From assembly GCF_000143415.4 (NCBI RefSeq), contig NW_003314340.1:194385-258384 (forward strand): DNA of 64,000 nt, written 5' to 3'. This document shows positions 10,003 to 21,326 of the stretch, one piece after another; position 1 is the stretch's first letter; each line of letters begins with the position of its first letter. Made by a program: the position numbers and the translations under genes. The notes beneath the pieces were generated by a model, which saw only the letters and a program-made list of their open reading frames with translations, was not told the origin of the DNA and ran no database searches. Origin of the DNA: Selaginella moellendorffii (Eukaryota > Streptophyta > Lycopodiopsida > Selaginellales > Selaginellaceae).

Positions 10003-11132
10003 TGTCGCGAATGTGACTTCGGGTATCGAAAGTTACCTGTCGACCAGTCCTTACGGACACTCTTTCCTTACTGCCATGACGGCAGGAGGTCGGTATTGCT
10101 GGACCCTTTATTAGTCCCTCTTGTTCAAGTGTTAGTAAACTGGACTTTGCATCTGTACTTGGCCGGATGAGCATAAGGAAGGAATTCCTAAGTGTCTATT
10201 TAGCTGAGCATACTCGGCCCGGCTTGTTAGTTCTCTTTTGCTCTGTCTTGCACTGGCTTGACAAGAACCCTCGCGTATTGAGATTGGTCCCTCAATATCG
10301 CTACATGATAGCTTACCGTGTCTGCCAAACACCCTCGCTATCATGCCCTTTGTGTTAGTCTCATTTCGGTCCCAAATACTATTTATGGAAAGTGTTTAGA
10401 TTCGCTCATTTGGCATATCTACGGAATGTAGAGATCGGCCCGCACACAATGGTGTTCGTCCCGTGTCCAAATTCACAATCTAGGGACATTCCATATTTAG
10501 TAAATTTCGAGTTTGTCCCAGAGACTAACTCCTGATACTAAGGGAGGCTTGGGGTGAAAGCCCAAAGCATGTGTTCCTCAAGGGGGGGGGGCTATGGGGG
10601 GTTCCAAATGTATAGTAGGGATAGTGGGTAGGTCAGGCATGGCCGACCAACCTGAGGCATAGTCTAGCTCCCGCTTGCGTGCCTGTCCTTGTTCTGTGTC
10701 CGGCTTGGGTCTAAGCCCAAGTTCCATTCCATGCTAGCTGGTGGAGTACCCATGTCCTCACGTTAGGCCACCGGTATGCCGAAATAGCGCCAGACTCCGT
10801 TTGGCTCCGTTTTGCGTGCTGGTCCTGGCATTGGGATGCTGGTTGCTCTAGGACTGTTCCAAGTCGCTCCAGGCCCCTGTCCCTTCGCTCCTTGGGTTGT
10901 ATGCTCGGGAGTTGCTCTGTGGTTCGGTTCCATCACTCCTTGGCTCCACGCTTGGGAGTTTGGCACCGTTCGCTGGTTCAGTGGCCCAAGGCCCTGAACT
11001 TTGGGTTCCTATGGACACGTGGCATAGACACGTGGCATGTGACACGTGGCATCTGTCACGTGGCACAAAGAGGGTTTAGGTTCCGCTTCTTGGTGTTATC
11101 CTTGATAAAGGGTCAAAACCACGTGCGCTACA
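10003..11132 (+). mobile_element. Solo LTR (1130 bp) nested in gypsy element C
   Basis: Begins TGTCGCGAATGTGAC and ends GTGCGCTACA. It is bordered by GGATC (9998-10002) and GGATT (11133-11137), a 5-bp target duplication with one mismatch. The related gypsy copy at 58.6-60.4 kb has an uninterrupted junction (AGGATCGGCCTG) at the equivalent point near 58980-58990, which confirms the insertion. The same LTR family forms the 912-bp LTR at 60712-61623, which is followed by a primer site and gag. Only the LTR remains here. Confidence 0.9.
11016..11064 (+). promoter_or_regulatory. Four CACGTGGC G-box/ABRE-like motifs
   Basis: CACGTGGC occurs at 11016, 11029, 11043 and 11057, a 13-14-bp spacing, near the 3' end of the solo LTR. 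In plants this core binds bZIP and bHLH factors, for example in ABA or light responses (established knowledge). Activity here is inference. Confidence 0.75.
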
Positions 11133-14100
11133 GGATTGGCCTGCTGAACGGCATGCCGAACCTCATAAACTTGTGGTCCAACTTGCCGCAACACCCGATA
11201 CGGTCCTTTCCACTGCGCAAAGAGCCCCTTAGATAAACCACATACCGTAAGATGGGGAAAATGGACTAACACTAAATCATCCACTTTGTACTCCGCTGGT
11301 GGACGATGATGGGAATTGTAGCGCCGTTGTTGTCCCACTTGTACGCGGCCTAAGTGTTCAGCAGACTCTGCTTAGACAAGTGGAAGAATGCTTGTCAAAT
11401 ATTGATCCCATGACCTAGCATCAGGAGCTCGTGGCAATCGCGAAGGTAAACCCAACTCTGTTGGTAATATTGGATCATGACCATATAGAAGTTTATATGG
11501 TGAAGCACCAACAGAACTCTGCACCCCTGTGACATAAGCATACCGAAGAGACGGCAAATAACCATCCCAATCCGAATGTTGAAAGTTCACATACTTTGCA
11601 ATCATCCCTTTGAATGTCCGAACGAGCCATTCCACCAGACCGTCTGATTGTGGATGATAAGCACTCGTAAAAGTGTGGCGTATCCCCAACCGAGATGTCA
11701 AAACATGAAATACCTCAGCCATAAATGCAGGACCATTATCTGAAAAAATCCGTTCTGGACAAGAATGCTGGAACACCACTCGATTGAGGAGGAAGTATCC
11801 AACAGTAGTTGCAGAGGCACTAGCAAGAGCACCAACTTCCACCCAACGAGTCAAGTAGTCTGAAGCAATAATAACATACTCATTGCCAGCAGTCGATCGC
11901 GGAAAAGGTCCCATAAGATCAAACGCCACCAACTCAAACGAACGAGAAACTGCAATTGACTCCAACTGTCCTTCCGCAGCACAAGGGGGAGTATTACGAG
12001 CTTGGCACCAAACGCAACTACGCACATACCGGATAATATCACGTCGCATCTCTGGCCAATAGAAAGATCTGCGCAGCTTCTTGGTGACACGACGGTGTCC
12101 CATATGCCCACCTAGAATAGGAGAATCATGGTAGGCATGGAGAAACCGCGGAATAAACACCGAAGGCACCACCAGCCGTAAATGAGCATCAGGATCCGTC
12201 CCCACAAAATAAAGAAGGCCATCTTCAAGGCGATATTGAGAATGTAAATGCCGAAAAGGCAAGTCATCAGCAAGTGATGCAGGATTCTCAAACCCATCTC
12301 GAAGCCTTCGAATCCATGGCTCAATCTTTTGAGCCTCGTGAACCTCATCCAGAGAAGGTAGATCTTGCTCTACGCCCTATGGACACTGAACGTCAAGGAC
12401 AGCAACCGCTGACGGCACAGAATCCTCATCTAGAAAATCCACAGATGTTGGAACAACAGGTTCGTCAGAAACATGAGAAGTGAGTGGAGAAGGAAGAGGA
12501 GCTCGAGAAAGGGCATCAGCATCAGCCATAGAACTCCCTGGGCAATGAACAACATCGAAATCATATATCTGAAGCTTCAAAGCCCATCGAGCCGTACGAC
12601 CAACCAGGTTCTTCCGCTTCAATAATGAAGTAACAGTAGCATGGTCACCTTCAAGTAACGTCTGAGAACCATGTAGATAGGCATGAAGTTTCTCGAAACC
12701 CCAGACTGCTGCTAAACACTCCTTCTCCGTCGTGGAGTAGTTGATCTCCGCTGGTTGTAATGTACGGCTTATGTATGCAATGGGATGGCGCTGACCAGGC
12801 ACACTCAAGCTGTCTTGCATCAACACACCTCCAAGACCAATGTCAGAAGCATCCACGCGCAAAATAAAAGGTCGAGTGTAGTCAGGATATGCCAAAACCG
12901 GAGGAGTCGTCAATAGCTCTTTGAGATTCACGAACACCCGCTCACAATCGGGAGACCAGATGAAAGATGACGTTGATGACTTCAGCAACGCTCGCAATGG
13001 TGTAGTGCGATCGGAAAGATGATCCACAAAACGACCGAGATACTGCACCTTACCCAAAAAGCGCTGCACATCATTCACACACTTCGGAGTAGGGAACTTT
13101 AGAACAGCCACAAGTTTGTCAGGATCAACTTGCAAACCCTCACGAGAAATACGGTACCCAAGATAAGTTGTGTCCTTGGACCCAAACACGCACTTCGACC
13201 GCTTCAGCTTTAAACCAACGTCACGTAGCCAATCCAACACTTTACAAATATCACGAACATGCTCCTCCCACGTCCCCTCCGAGTGGATCAAGACATCATC
13301 AATGAAGTCAGCCGTCACCTCCAGCATATCGCAAAGAACCTCATCCATCATTCGCTGAAAAGTTGCTGGAGCATTGTTCAAACCAAACGGCATCACCAAA
13401 AACTCGTACAAACCAAATGGTGTACGAAAAGCAATCTTAGGAATATCGTCTTTAGCCATTGGTACTTGCCAATACCCAGAAGCAAGATCTAGCTTGGTGA
13501 ACCAACGACTTCGCCCCAGACGATCCAAGAGATCAGCAGTGTGAGGAAGAGGGTACACGTCCGGGATCGTCACGTCATTTAACGGACGATAGTGGATGCA
13601 GAAACAAATACTCCCATCAGGCTTCGTCACAAGATGAGGTTCACATGCCCAAGGACTCCATGACTTCCAAATAACACCCTTCTCCAACATCTCCTTGACG
13701 TTTGCACGTAAAATCTTGATCTCCTTGGGTGACCGACGACGAACAAGAACCTTGATTGGACGAGCATCCCCGGTTGGAATGGGATGACATATGGCAATCT
13801 TGGCCCCAGACGATAGGTCAAATTCAAAGAGATCAGAATACTCCTTCATGAGCTAGTCAACAGCTGCAACACAAAGATCATCGGAGGGATCGGAAAAGGG
13901 AAGAGCAGAACAAGATGGAAACACAAGAGGAAATAATGGGGGAACAAAAGTAATGGAAGCAGAGGTAGAAGTAGAGGGACGAAGAGGTACGGAAGTGAGA
14001 GGAATGGATGAAACATAAGGAAGTATGAGACAAGGGGGAAAAGCCTCAAAGTCACACTTGGCATGATTGTGCTGCAACCAATCCATACCAAGAATGAGGT

Positions 14101-14596
14101 CAAAAGCTTGACTTGGCACCACCCGCAACGACTGCAACTCAATCTCGAGATCACCCACACGCACAACCAGGTCCGCCTCATCTCGTGCACATGCATGTGT
14201 ACGGCCGTTGCCATAAAGAATGAAAACTGGATCCGCCGCACGACGCAAGTGTAGACGACAACGTGTGGCAACAGGTCGAGCAATAGAAGATAAACTCGAA
14301 CCTGTATCAACCAACACGGAGAGAAGAATAGAAGACCTCTTGTTATAAAAACGAGCTTGGAAAGTAAACACTGGATGAACCGGTGCCGAGTGAACCCCTT
14401 GATGATACTCCCGAAAGAAAGATGGAGGGGTCACTAACTTATTCGCGCAAGGTCCCTCCATTACTCGCGCGACTCCTCGTTTCCCGAATGCACCCCGGTA
14501 TCCAAACCTTCCACCGCAGCAGCACCAACGAGACGTTGCTGACGCCAAGGTCTCCACCCAGGAAATGGAGGTCGCCAATTCGGAAAGTGCCGACAA
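11133..14596 (-). pseudogene. Pol of gypsy element C (protease-RT-RNase H-integrase)
   Basis: A single reading frame with stops at about 13853, 12375 and 11372 joins all pol domains. Protease has VDTGSSLSS. RT has LDLASGYWQVPM, MPFGLNNAPATFQ and the catalytic FIDDVL. RNase H has LRVDASDIGLGGVL and the TEKECLA segment. Integrase has an H-H-C-C zinc finger (HAYHD...CVWCQAR), the core residues in AFDLMGPF, SDNGPAF and the later Glu, and a GPY/F-type tail (LFAQWKGPYRVLRQVG). The solo LTR at 10003-11132 splits the last codons, which continue to about 9862. No chromodomain is seen. Confidence 0.9.
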
Positions 14597-15393
14597 CGCC
14601 GATAAGTATGACCAACTTCATCACACGCCCAGCAACGAACGTCACGGCCACGACCACGTCCTCGCCCTTGTCCTTGGACTCGAGTAGCAGCAGCATCAAC
14701 CTCCATGGGAACAGGACCATCACTCATAGGAAGTGGAGCTGAAGGACGTGTAGCAAGAAGTGGAAGAGGCGACGTCTCATAACGTTGTGCCAAGCGAAGA
14801 GCATCGTCAAGAGTGGCAGGAGCAAGTGCATGCACAAGTCCGACAAGATCTTGACAAAGTGCTGGCCACAGCATTCCTAGCTTGATCCGCTCCGACATAT
14901 TTGGCTCCGCACGAAGCAAAAGACTTCGGAAACAAATGCCAAATTGCATCACCGACTCAGATGGCCCTTGGCGAAGACGATGCAATTGTTAGAAGGCATC
15001 ATCACAATCGTCGGCGTGTCCAAAGGCGCGTTTGAAGATGTCCGGAAGAACACTCCAATCGCCACGAGTAGCTGCGCTCAATCCATTGTACCACTGCAAT
15101 GTCATCCCTTGAAGACATGTGGGGAACTCACGCAAACGTCGAGCATCATCCCAAGAATGATATGTGGCAATCACCGTGAAGTGATCGAACCAATGGTACA
15201 CATCATCCCCAGGATTCCCACGAAAGAACTCCAGCCGAATGCGAGGTTTAGCACCAAAAGCAGGAGGAGTTGTACCATGTGCCGTGAATGCCGCCATCAA
15301 CTGAGTTTGGTTGTTCAATTGCAAGCGCATAGCATCAAACAATTGAACCAACTGCTGCTCTAGAGTCAAAGGAGGAGATTGCGGATCGGCCAT
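14461..15393 (-). pseudogene. Gag of gypsy element C
   Basis: Starts MADPQSPPLTLEQQL. Contains the retrotransposon-gag capsid segment (FRGNPGDDVYHWFDHF, LQGMTLQWYNGL) and a CCHC knuckle, CWACDEVGHTYRRC, near the C-terminus, preceded by an Arg-Gly-rich stretch. A TAA at about 14989 interrupts the frame, which otherwise runs to 14461. The protease frame overlaps the end in another frame, suggesting a ribosomal-frameshift layout in the parent element. Confidence 0.85.
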
Positions 15394-15626
15394 GAAAATG
15401 AATGAGAAAGAAAGAGCAAAAGAAGAGAAATGACAAAAAGCTGGAAAGAAATGGTAGATCTAGACATTGCAAAAAGCTAGATCTAAACCAAAATCCTGAA
15501 AGGAAAGAACAAAAGAAAGGAAATGGAAAAAGCTAGATCTAGACAATGCAAAAGCTAGATCTAAACCGAAATCCCAAATCCAAACACTCCCCAGGGACAA
15601 TCAAAAGTGCCCCTCATCTCCACCAA

Positions 15627-15798
15627 TGTGAGTGCATGGAATATGAAAAGGGAATACAGAAATGTGCATCAATTAGCCCAAAAACCCTAGCTTATATACA
15701 AGAGCGAGTGGTCCGGATTGAAATCAATCCGACGGCTACCAAAATCCACTATGCTAATATTAGTATACGGCATCGTAGCCGTACACTTGGCCCTCACA
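15627..15798 (-). repeat. 5' LTR of gypsy element C (172 bp)
   Basis: Pairs with 9658-9829 at about 96% identity by eye. On the minus strand it is followed by TGGTGGAGATGAGGGG, in the primer-binding-site position; I cannot name the tRNA. Confidence 0.9.
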
Positions 15799-15989
15799 TA
15801 GTTGATTATTTTATTCATAAAGCATTAAAATAAAGTTATTCACAAAAAAAATATTCACTCTCTTATGGGGTAACCCGTGAAATAAACTTTAAATCTCTAC
15901 CAGTTTTGGAATTTGATCTGATAATACCACCAAAGACATCCATAATCTATCAACTCAACAAAATGGGCTTTAGAATTGCAGATCATTTC

Positions 15990-16330
15990 GTTTCATTCAC
16001 TAAAGAGTGAAGCACAAAAGACTACATTGCAGACATTCACAAAGCCAATTAACAAAGCAGCAGCACCACTTTTTGTTGAAATTATATTGCCACCATCCAC
16101 TACAATCGTAGGTCTTACTTTTGAACACATTAGAAAGGCCACACATTCAGAAATCGTTGAAAGGCTAGCCATGGCGGGGAATTCTTGTGCAAGGCTCCAT
16201 AACAGAGTTGTTTCCAGATTCTCATAGGACCTTCGAGCATCAAGGAAAATCATGTGGCAGCCTTCTTGAGAAAGGTATCTCACAGTGGCATGGTGGACTT
16301 TCCAGTGCCGGCTGGTCTGATAATATACCG
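15990..16330 (-). pseudogene. P-loop ATPase-like remnant
   Basis: On the minus strand, PAGTGKST (about 16300-16325) resembles a Walker A motif. After a frame change it is followed by CHMIFLDARRSYENLETTLL and RPTIVVDGGNIISTKSGAA, the latter in the position of a Walker B strand, where an expected Asp-Glu reads Asp-Gly. Frame breaks and lack of a start show it is not functional. Family assignment is tentative. Confidence 0.4.
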
Positions 16331-16369
16331 AAATCCATACATATGTGTTGCCTTGCCTCTCATCGCGAC

Positions 16370-16800
16370 TCAGAAATTACACCCTCTTCCAGTGCTACTT
16401 ATGGGCATCTGCAGATGAAATCAATCAGCCTTCCTTGCCCATACAATGGCAAGGGATTGAGCATGGGCCAATCTTAAGGATCCTAGCGAAGAAATCCAGA
16501 AAAAAATCACTTTTTCTTTTCCGTGCTAGAACTCATCTCTTACCTTGGAGGTGAGGATTGTGGCGTCTTGTTCCAAGAAGAGAGTCATGTGGCTCATGAG
16601 ATTGAAGCATTCGGTGAGCTGATCATCACACTTCCCAGCTCGCCAAAGCTGCTAATGTGATTGATCACCTTCTGGAACGCCTTGGTGTTAAGCGTGATCC
16701 CATCACTCACTCCCCCAAAATCGGCAATGGAGAAAACGCACAGCTGCGCCATCGGTAGCCTCGGGGCCAGCCTGCTCTCCACGCTGTTGCATCCCTAGAT
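16370..16800 (-). pseudogene. Polygalacturonase-like (GH28) 5' fragment
   Basis: Pectin-degrading GH28 enzymes begin with an FNVxDFGAxGDGxTxNTxAF segment. Here the minus strand gives FSIADFGGVSDGITLNTKAF. After frame changes come SHMTLFLEQDATIL and DWPMLNPLPLYGQGR, all in the family order. The catalytic part is absent and frames are broken, so it is a 5' pseudogene fragment. Confidence 0.7.
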
Positions 16801-17346
16801 AGCCAGCGAGCAATCACCCAACAGAAACAGTGATGGCAATGCATTTTTCATGGTGCTTTCTTCACTCGACAGTCAACACTTTGCATGGATGCTGCAACAC
16901 CTCATTCCACCGCCAGGAGGATGATCGATCCTGCTCCAGTTGCCAGATCTTCCGCGAGGCCTTGGGCTACTGCTACTGCTTGAGCCCGATGACGAGCGCA
17001 GTTACAGTCAACACATTTCTATGTGACGTGTGTCGCAGCACGTTCCTCTCCCGCTCCATGCAGCTTGGCCGCCTCCCATTGGCTGAGAGCAAACATTAGT
17101 GCAATCATTCGCAAACACGTGGTTAAAGAAATAACCCTTTTACAGTTACCCCGCCCCCCCCCCCCATCGGACGGTTGCGATTGGCTGCATCCAGCAGCCC
17201 AGAAAGTTCGGTAACTGATAGATATGTAGGATATTCGATAATCTTGAGTGTCTAGTATTCCACTAAGGTAACGTGTTTGATTTGGCTTCCACTTCTTCAG
17301 AGTTTATAACAATTTCCTGACGTCCAATCCATCTTCCTGCCACCTT
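16801..17346. other. Intergenic, chitinase upstream region
   Basis: No gene recognised. Contains a C-homopolymer near 17152-17165. A candidate promoter for the chitinase lies at its right end. Confidence 0.6.
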
Positions 17347-17352
17347 TATAAA
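17347..17352 (+). promoter_or_regulatory. TATA box of the chitinase gene
   Basis: TATAAA lies 36 bp before the chosen ATG (17383), implying a very short 5' leader. Confidence 0.55.
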
Positions 17353-17382
17353 TCGGTGTCAATCCTCCCCAAAGAACCAGCA

Positions 17383-18602
17383 ATGGATCTCCGACTCCAA
17401 GCACTGCTTGCGCTGCTACTCATCGTCGCGGCCTCCGCCGAAGATTGTGGCCGTCAGGCCGGGGGAAGAACTTGCCCACCCGGAATTTGCTGCAGCAAAT
17501 GGGGGTGGTGTGGAGTCACCCCGGATCACTGCGGCCATGACTGCCAGAGCCAGTGTGGCGGATCAACCCCCCCAGGTGACGGCATTGGGTCGATCATCAC
17601 GTCCTCGATCTTCGAGGACCTGCTCAAGCACCGCAGGGATTCCGGCTGCGCTGGCGGCTTCTACACTTACACCGCCTTCATCACCGCCGCGAGGTCCTTC
17701 CCGAGCTTTGGAAACGAGGGATCGCTGGAGGAGAGGAAGCGAGAGCTGGCCGCGTTCTTGGCACAGACATCCAAGGAGACCACGGGTAAGTAAGAATGAT
17801 CGAGAGATCGATCATGCCACCACTCTGTTGGCTTCCAGAGCTTTGAGTTCTCGAATTTCTTGGAATTCCAGGGGGATGGGCGACTGCTCCAGATGGGCCA
17901 TATCGCTGGGGCTATTGCTTCGTCGAGGAGAGGAACAAGGACACTTACTGTCAAGCATCGCAGCAATGGCCCTGCAATGGGGGCAAGAGATACTTTGGTC
18001 GAGGACCCATCCAGCTGACATGGTAGTACCAAAATCTCTGTTCTTGCTTTTTTTTTCTTGCGTTCTCGTGTGGAGTTTCAAGCGAATTTCTCTTGGTTGG
18101 AGAGTTTGACTTGATATGACAATGTTCTTGCGCTTGGATAGAGCTACTCATCTCTAGATTGTCATTTCTTGGCAGTGCCACTTACAAATCTTCTCTCTGT
18201 GGCAGGAATTTCAACTATGGGCTGGCCGGATCACAGCTTGGCTTCGATGGGATCAACGATCCAGACATTGTTTCGAGAGATCCGGTGGTTTCCTTCAAGA
18301 CGGCGATCTGGTTCTGGATGACTGCGCAGAACCCCAAGCCTTCGTGTCACGACGTCATTCTCGGGAAGTGGAGGCCATCTGGCGCGGACTTGGCCGCTGG
18401 GAGAACCGCGAGCTACGGGACGGTGACCAACATCATCAATGGCGGACTTGAGTGTGGGATAGGCGAGGATCCCCGTGTCAAGGATCGCATTGGCTTCTTC
18501 CAGAGCTACTGCCAGGTCTTGGGGATCAATCCAGGATCAAACCTTGACTGCTACAACCAGCGGCCTTTCACACAGCTGCTGATGGAGAAAGCAAGCCAGT
18601 GA
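17383..18602 (+). CDS. Class I chitinase (hevein domain + GH19), three exons
   Basis: Secreted endochitinase that cleaves beta-1,4-GlcNAc chains of fungal walls. Exons 17383-17785, 17872-18022 and 18206-18602 join in frame to 316 residues. Residues 1-22 are a hydrophobic signal peptide ([12 protein letters not shown]). Next comes an eight-cysteine hevein/CBM18 domain ([11 protein letters not shown]...[10 protein letters not shown]) with the aromatic residues used in chitin binding, and a short Gly-Ser-Pro hinge. The GH19 domain has the two catalytic Glu positions visible in SKETTGGW and CFVEERN, and the signature [11 protein letters not shown]. The ATG at 17383 is chosen because it directly precedes the signal peptide; an in-frame ATG at 17356 would spoil it. 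The stop is TGA at 18600-18602. Confidence 0.93.
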
Positions 18603-19058
18603 TAAAATCTACAGGAATAAGAACTTGCAAAGAATAAGGACCTAACTCTCAAGATGCAAACTGGAAAAACTTGAAATGTGCTCCTTCATCTCGCCCTTTC
18701 AGCTCTCGAAATCTTCTCTAAAAGCCCGCGAAGATTTGCTTTGCTGCTCGTCAACCCTGCGAAATACAAAGAAACAACGCATTAGAGAGACGATAGAGGT
18801 AGTGATCGATTGATGGTTTTTCCAATCACTGTACGAAATGAAATGAGACAGTAAAACTCGTGCACAGGTAAAGGTTAATGCATAGAAGGAGAAAGACAAC
18901 ACTCTACCTGGAAGCTATCCACAGTGCTCCTATAATCCACAATGCTCCACACGGGCAAAATCTTGTGCTCCATCGACGCATATTTGCGAAACTTTCTCTG
19001 GAAAGAGAGCGAGGAACAAGGATTAAATCCAGAGGAAAACCAGCTAGTACCTGGAGCT
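18603..19058. other. Short intergenic stretch between chitinase and PPR-1
   Basis: The genes converge here. Only 3' untranslated sequence is expected, and no further gene is recognised. Confidence 0.6.
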
Positions 19059-21326
19059 TTAGACCCACCAACGGTCTAGATCTGCCCAGCCCGCAGGATC
19101 CGACGCCCGAAATTCAATCTCCCGGCTCAGCCGCTCCGCGCGCTCGCTGTCGTCGTGGGTCTGGCAAGCTCCGAACACCGCCGTGAGCGCCACCCTGTTC
19201 TTCCCCAGCGGCATGGATCTCGCCAGCTTCTCCGCCTCCTCCAGCCACCCAGCTCGCCCCAGGAGATCCACCAAGCAATCCAGATGCTGGACAGAGCTCT
19301 CAATCCCGTGATCGCCCACCATAGCCAGAAAGTAGCGCCGGCCTTCCTCCACCATCCCAGAGTGGCTGCAAGCGAAGAGGATGGTGATGAAAGTCACGTC
19401 GTCCGGTTTGATCCCTTCCAAGTCCATCCGCTGGTAGAGCTCGAGAGCTCGCTGGCTATGGCTGTGCTGAGCGAAAGCCGAGATGATAGCAGTCCAGGAG
19501 ATAAGCGTCGCCGCTGCCATCCTTCCAAAAACTCTGCTTGCCTCCGCCAGGCTCCCGGACTGGCCGTAGAAAGTTATTAGCGCGTTGGACACCGAGGTGC
19601 TCGCTTCTAGTCCCTCCTCAACAATCCTGGAGTGGATCATCCTCCCTCTGGCCAGGGAGTTTTGATCCATGCACACCGCCACCAGCCGCATGAACGTTGT
19701 CTCGTCGCCTCTCACTCCTTCTAGCTCCATCCTCCAAAAGAGCTCGAAAATCTCCTCGCCGCGGCCAGCGTTCACGTAGCTCGTGAGCAGCGCGTTCCAG
19801 CTCGCCACCGTTCTCGCCGGCATCTCGTCAAAAGCCGACTTTGCTGCCTCCAAGCTCCCATACTTCCCGTAGCAGCTCACGAGACTGGTCCCAAGAACAG
19901 CATCCCTCTCCGACTCTGTCCCCGTTATACACTCGTGCAGCGTCCTTGTCTGTTCCAAGCTCGAGCAGCTGAGAAGAACCGTGGCAAAAGTCACCTCGTT
20001 CGGCCTCACTCCATCCAAATCCATGCTCCGGAACAGCTTCATTGCTTGATCCGAGAGACCCTCCTGCTGATAAGCCGAGATCATGGCTGTCCACGCCACC
20101 ACGTCCCGGCTGGAAATCTTCTCAAACATCCTCTTGGCGTCGACGAGGCTCCCGCAGCGAGAGTACATGTCTAGAACGGCGGTCGCGACAACGGGACTGC
20201 TACTCTCCATTCCCAGTGACTTCGCCACCCCGTGCACCACTCTCCCATCTCCAAAATTCTTGGAGAAGCTACACGCATCCAAGCAGTTGACGAGCGTGGC
20301 ATGGTTGGGAGCCACGCCTTCGGCGAGCATTGCTCTGAACAGCAGCAGCCCCTCGTCTGCGAGCTCGTGCTGCGTGAGAGACGAGATCACGACGCTCCAC
20401 GAGACGACGTCCTTGCGTGGGATCCGATCGAAAGCTTGTCTGGCGGAGCTCGGATCTCCACACTTGCTAAACATGTTGGCGATGGAGTTCCCGACGATGG
20501 TGTAGCAGTCGTAGCCGCTCTCGTAGACATGCTCGACCAAGGCTTCTCGCTCCAGAAAACTTGGAAAGCTGCAGCAGGCCTCGCATATAGCCACGAAAGT
20601 CACCTCGTTCGGCTTCACACCGTCCAGGCTCATCCCGTGATACATGCTCCAAGCTTGCCGGCCGTGTCCTCCCTGGGCATACGCTGTGATCATAGCACTC
20701 CAAGTGATCACATCCCTCTCCGCCATCCCGTCGAATACTGCTCTTGCTTCTCTCACCCGCCCATATTTCCCATACATGTTGACGAGAGCTGTCTGGAGAG
20801 GCCGATACGTTTCAAACGAGCTCCCAGTGATACACCCATGAACTGTTCTTCCATCGGCTAGACGATCCAAGCTCGCCGAGCAAGAGCTCAAAACCGTGAT
20901 AAGCGTCACCTGGTTGGCCCTCACACCTTCCTGATTCATCCTCCGGAAGAACTGTACTGCTTCCCTGTGATCTTTGTTCTCAGCGTAGGCAGCGATGATA
21001 ACTGTCCAGGAGAAGACGTTGGGCTCCTCAATCCCGTCAAAAACCTTCCTTGCGTCACTGACACTGCGACACTTCCCGTATGCTAGCACCAACATGTTCG
21101 CCAGGTGCCTGTTCTCCGGAAAACACTTGACAATGTGATTGTCAAGCCGCTTCACACCTTCCAGAGATTTACACTCGCGTAGCCTGGAGACAATGCTCGA
21201 GGGATCTAGCAGCTCCAACCCATCTTCATCTTGACTACAACGATCCTGTGATAACGCTGCAAGACCAGAAAACGAGAACCTCAGTCGCCAACTATGGACT
21301 ACTTGGTGTCTCTTGAATACGAGCAT
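19059..21326 (-). CDS. Pentatricopeptide repeat protein PPR-1 (755 aa, no introns)
   Basis: Helical-repeat RNA-binding protein, normally imported into chloroplasts or mitochondria for RNA processing or editing. From about residue 75 a continuous run of PLS-type repeats is seen, with motifs such as NVFSWTVIIAAYAENKD, DVITWSAMITAYAQGG and DVVSWSVVISSL at the usual spacing. It ends with an E-like segment (SSVQHLDCLVDLLGRAGW, then GACQTHDD) but has no DYW deaminase. The tail (RASDPAGWADLDRWWV) is short compared with complete E-class proteins. The N-terminus is basic and Ser-rich, compatible with a transit peptide. The start is 53 bp from the stop codon of the mutase gene on the same strand. Confidence 0.9.
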   Translation of the reverse strand: MLVFKRHQVVHSWRLRFSFSGLAALSQDRCSQDEDGLELLDPSSIVSRLRECKSLEGVKRLDNHIVKCFPENRHLANMLVLAYGKCRSVSDARKVFDGIEEPNVFSWTVIIAAYAENKDHREAVQFFRRMNQEGVRANQVTLITVLSSCSASLDRLADGRTVHGCITGSSFETYRPLQTALVNMYGKYGRVREARAVFDGMAERDVITWSAMITAYAQGGHGRQAWSMYHGMSLDGVKPNEVTFVAICEACCSFPSFLEREALVEHVYESGYDCYTIVGNSIANMFSKCGDPSSARQAFDRIPRKDVVSWSVVISSLTQHELADEGLLLFRAMLAEGVAPNHATLVNCLDACSFSKNFGDGRVVHGVAKSLGMESSSPVVATAVLDMYSRCGSLVDAKRMFEKISSRDVVAWTAMISAYQQEGLSDQAMKLFRSMDLDGVRPNEVTFATVLLSCSSLEQTRTLHECITGTESERDAVLGTSLVSCYGKYGSLEAAKSAFDEMPARTVASWNALLTSYVNAGRGEEIFELFWRMELEGVRGDETTFMRLVAVCMDQNSLARGRMIHSRIVEEGLEASTSVSNALITFYGQSGSLAEASRVFGRMAAATLISWTAIISAFAQHSHSQRALELYQRMDLEGIKPDDVTFITILFACSHSGMVEEGRRYFLAMVGDHGIESSVQHLDCLVDLLGRAGWLEEAEKLARSMPLGKNRVALTAVFGACQTHDDSERAERLSREIEFRASDPAGWADLDRWWV

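Larger units (their letters stand above)
9658..15798 (-). mobile_element. Ty3/gypsy retrotransposon C, both LTRs present, nested solo LTR inside
   Basis: Two 172-bp LTRs (9658-9829 and 15627-15798), TGTGAG...CTCACA, differ at about six positions by eye, all transitions. Between them on the minus strand are gag, protease, RT, RNase H, integrase and a C-terminal pol tail, giving a complete gypsy order. Four in-frame stops and one nested solo LTR (10003-11132) inactivate it. Flanking bases (AGGTA left, TAGTT right) give no clean target duplication. Confidence 0.9.
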
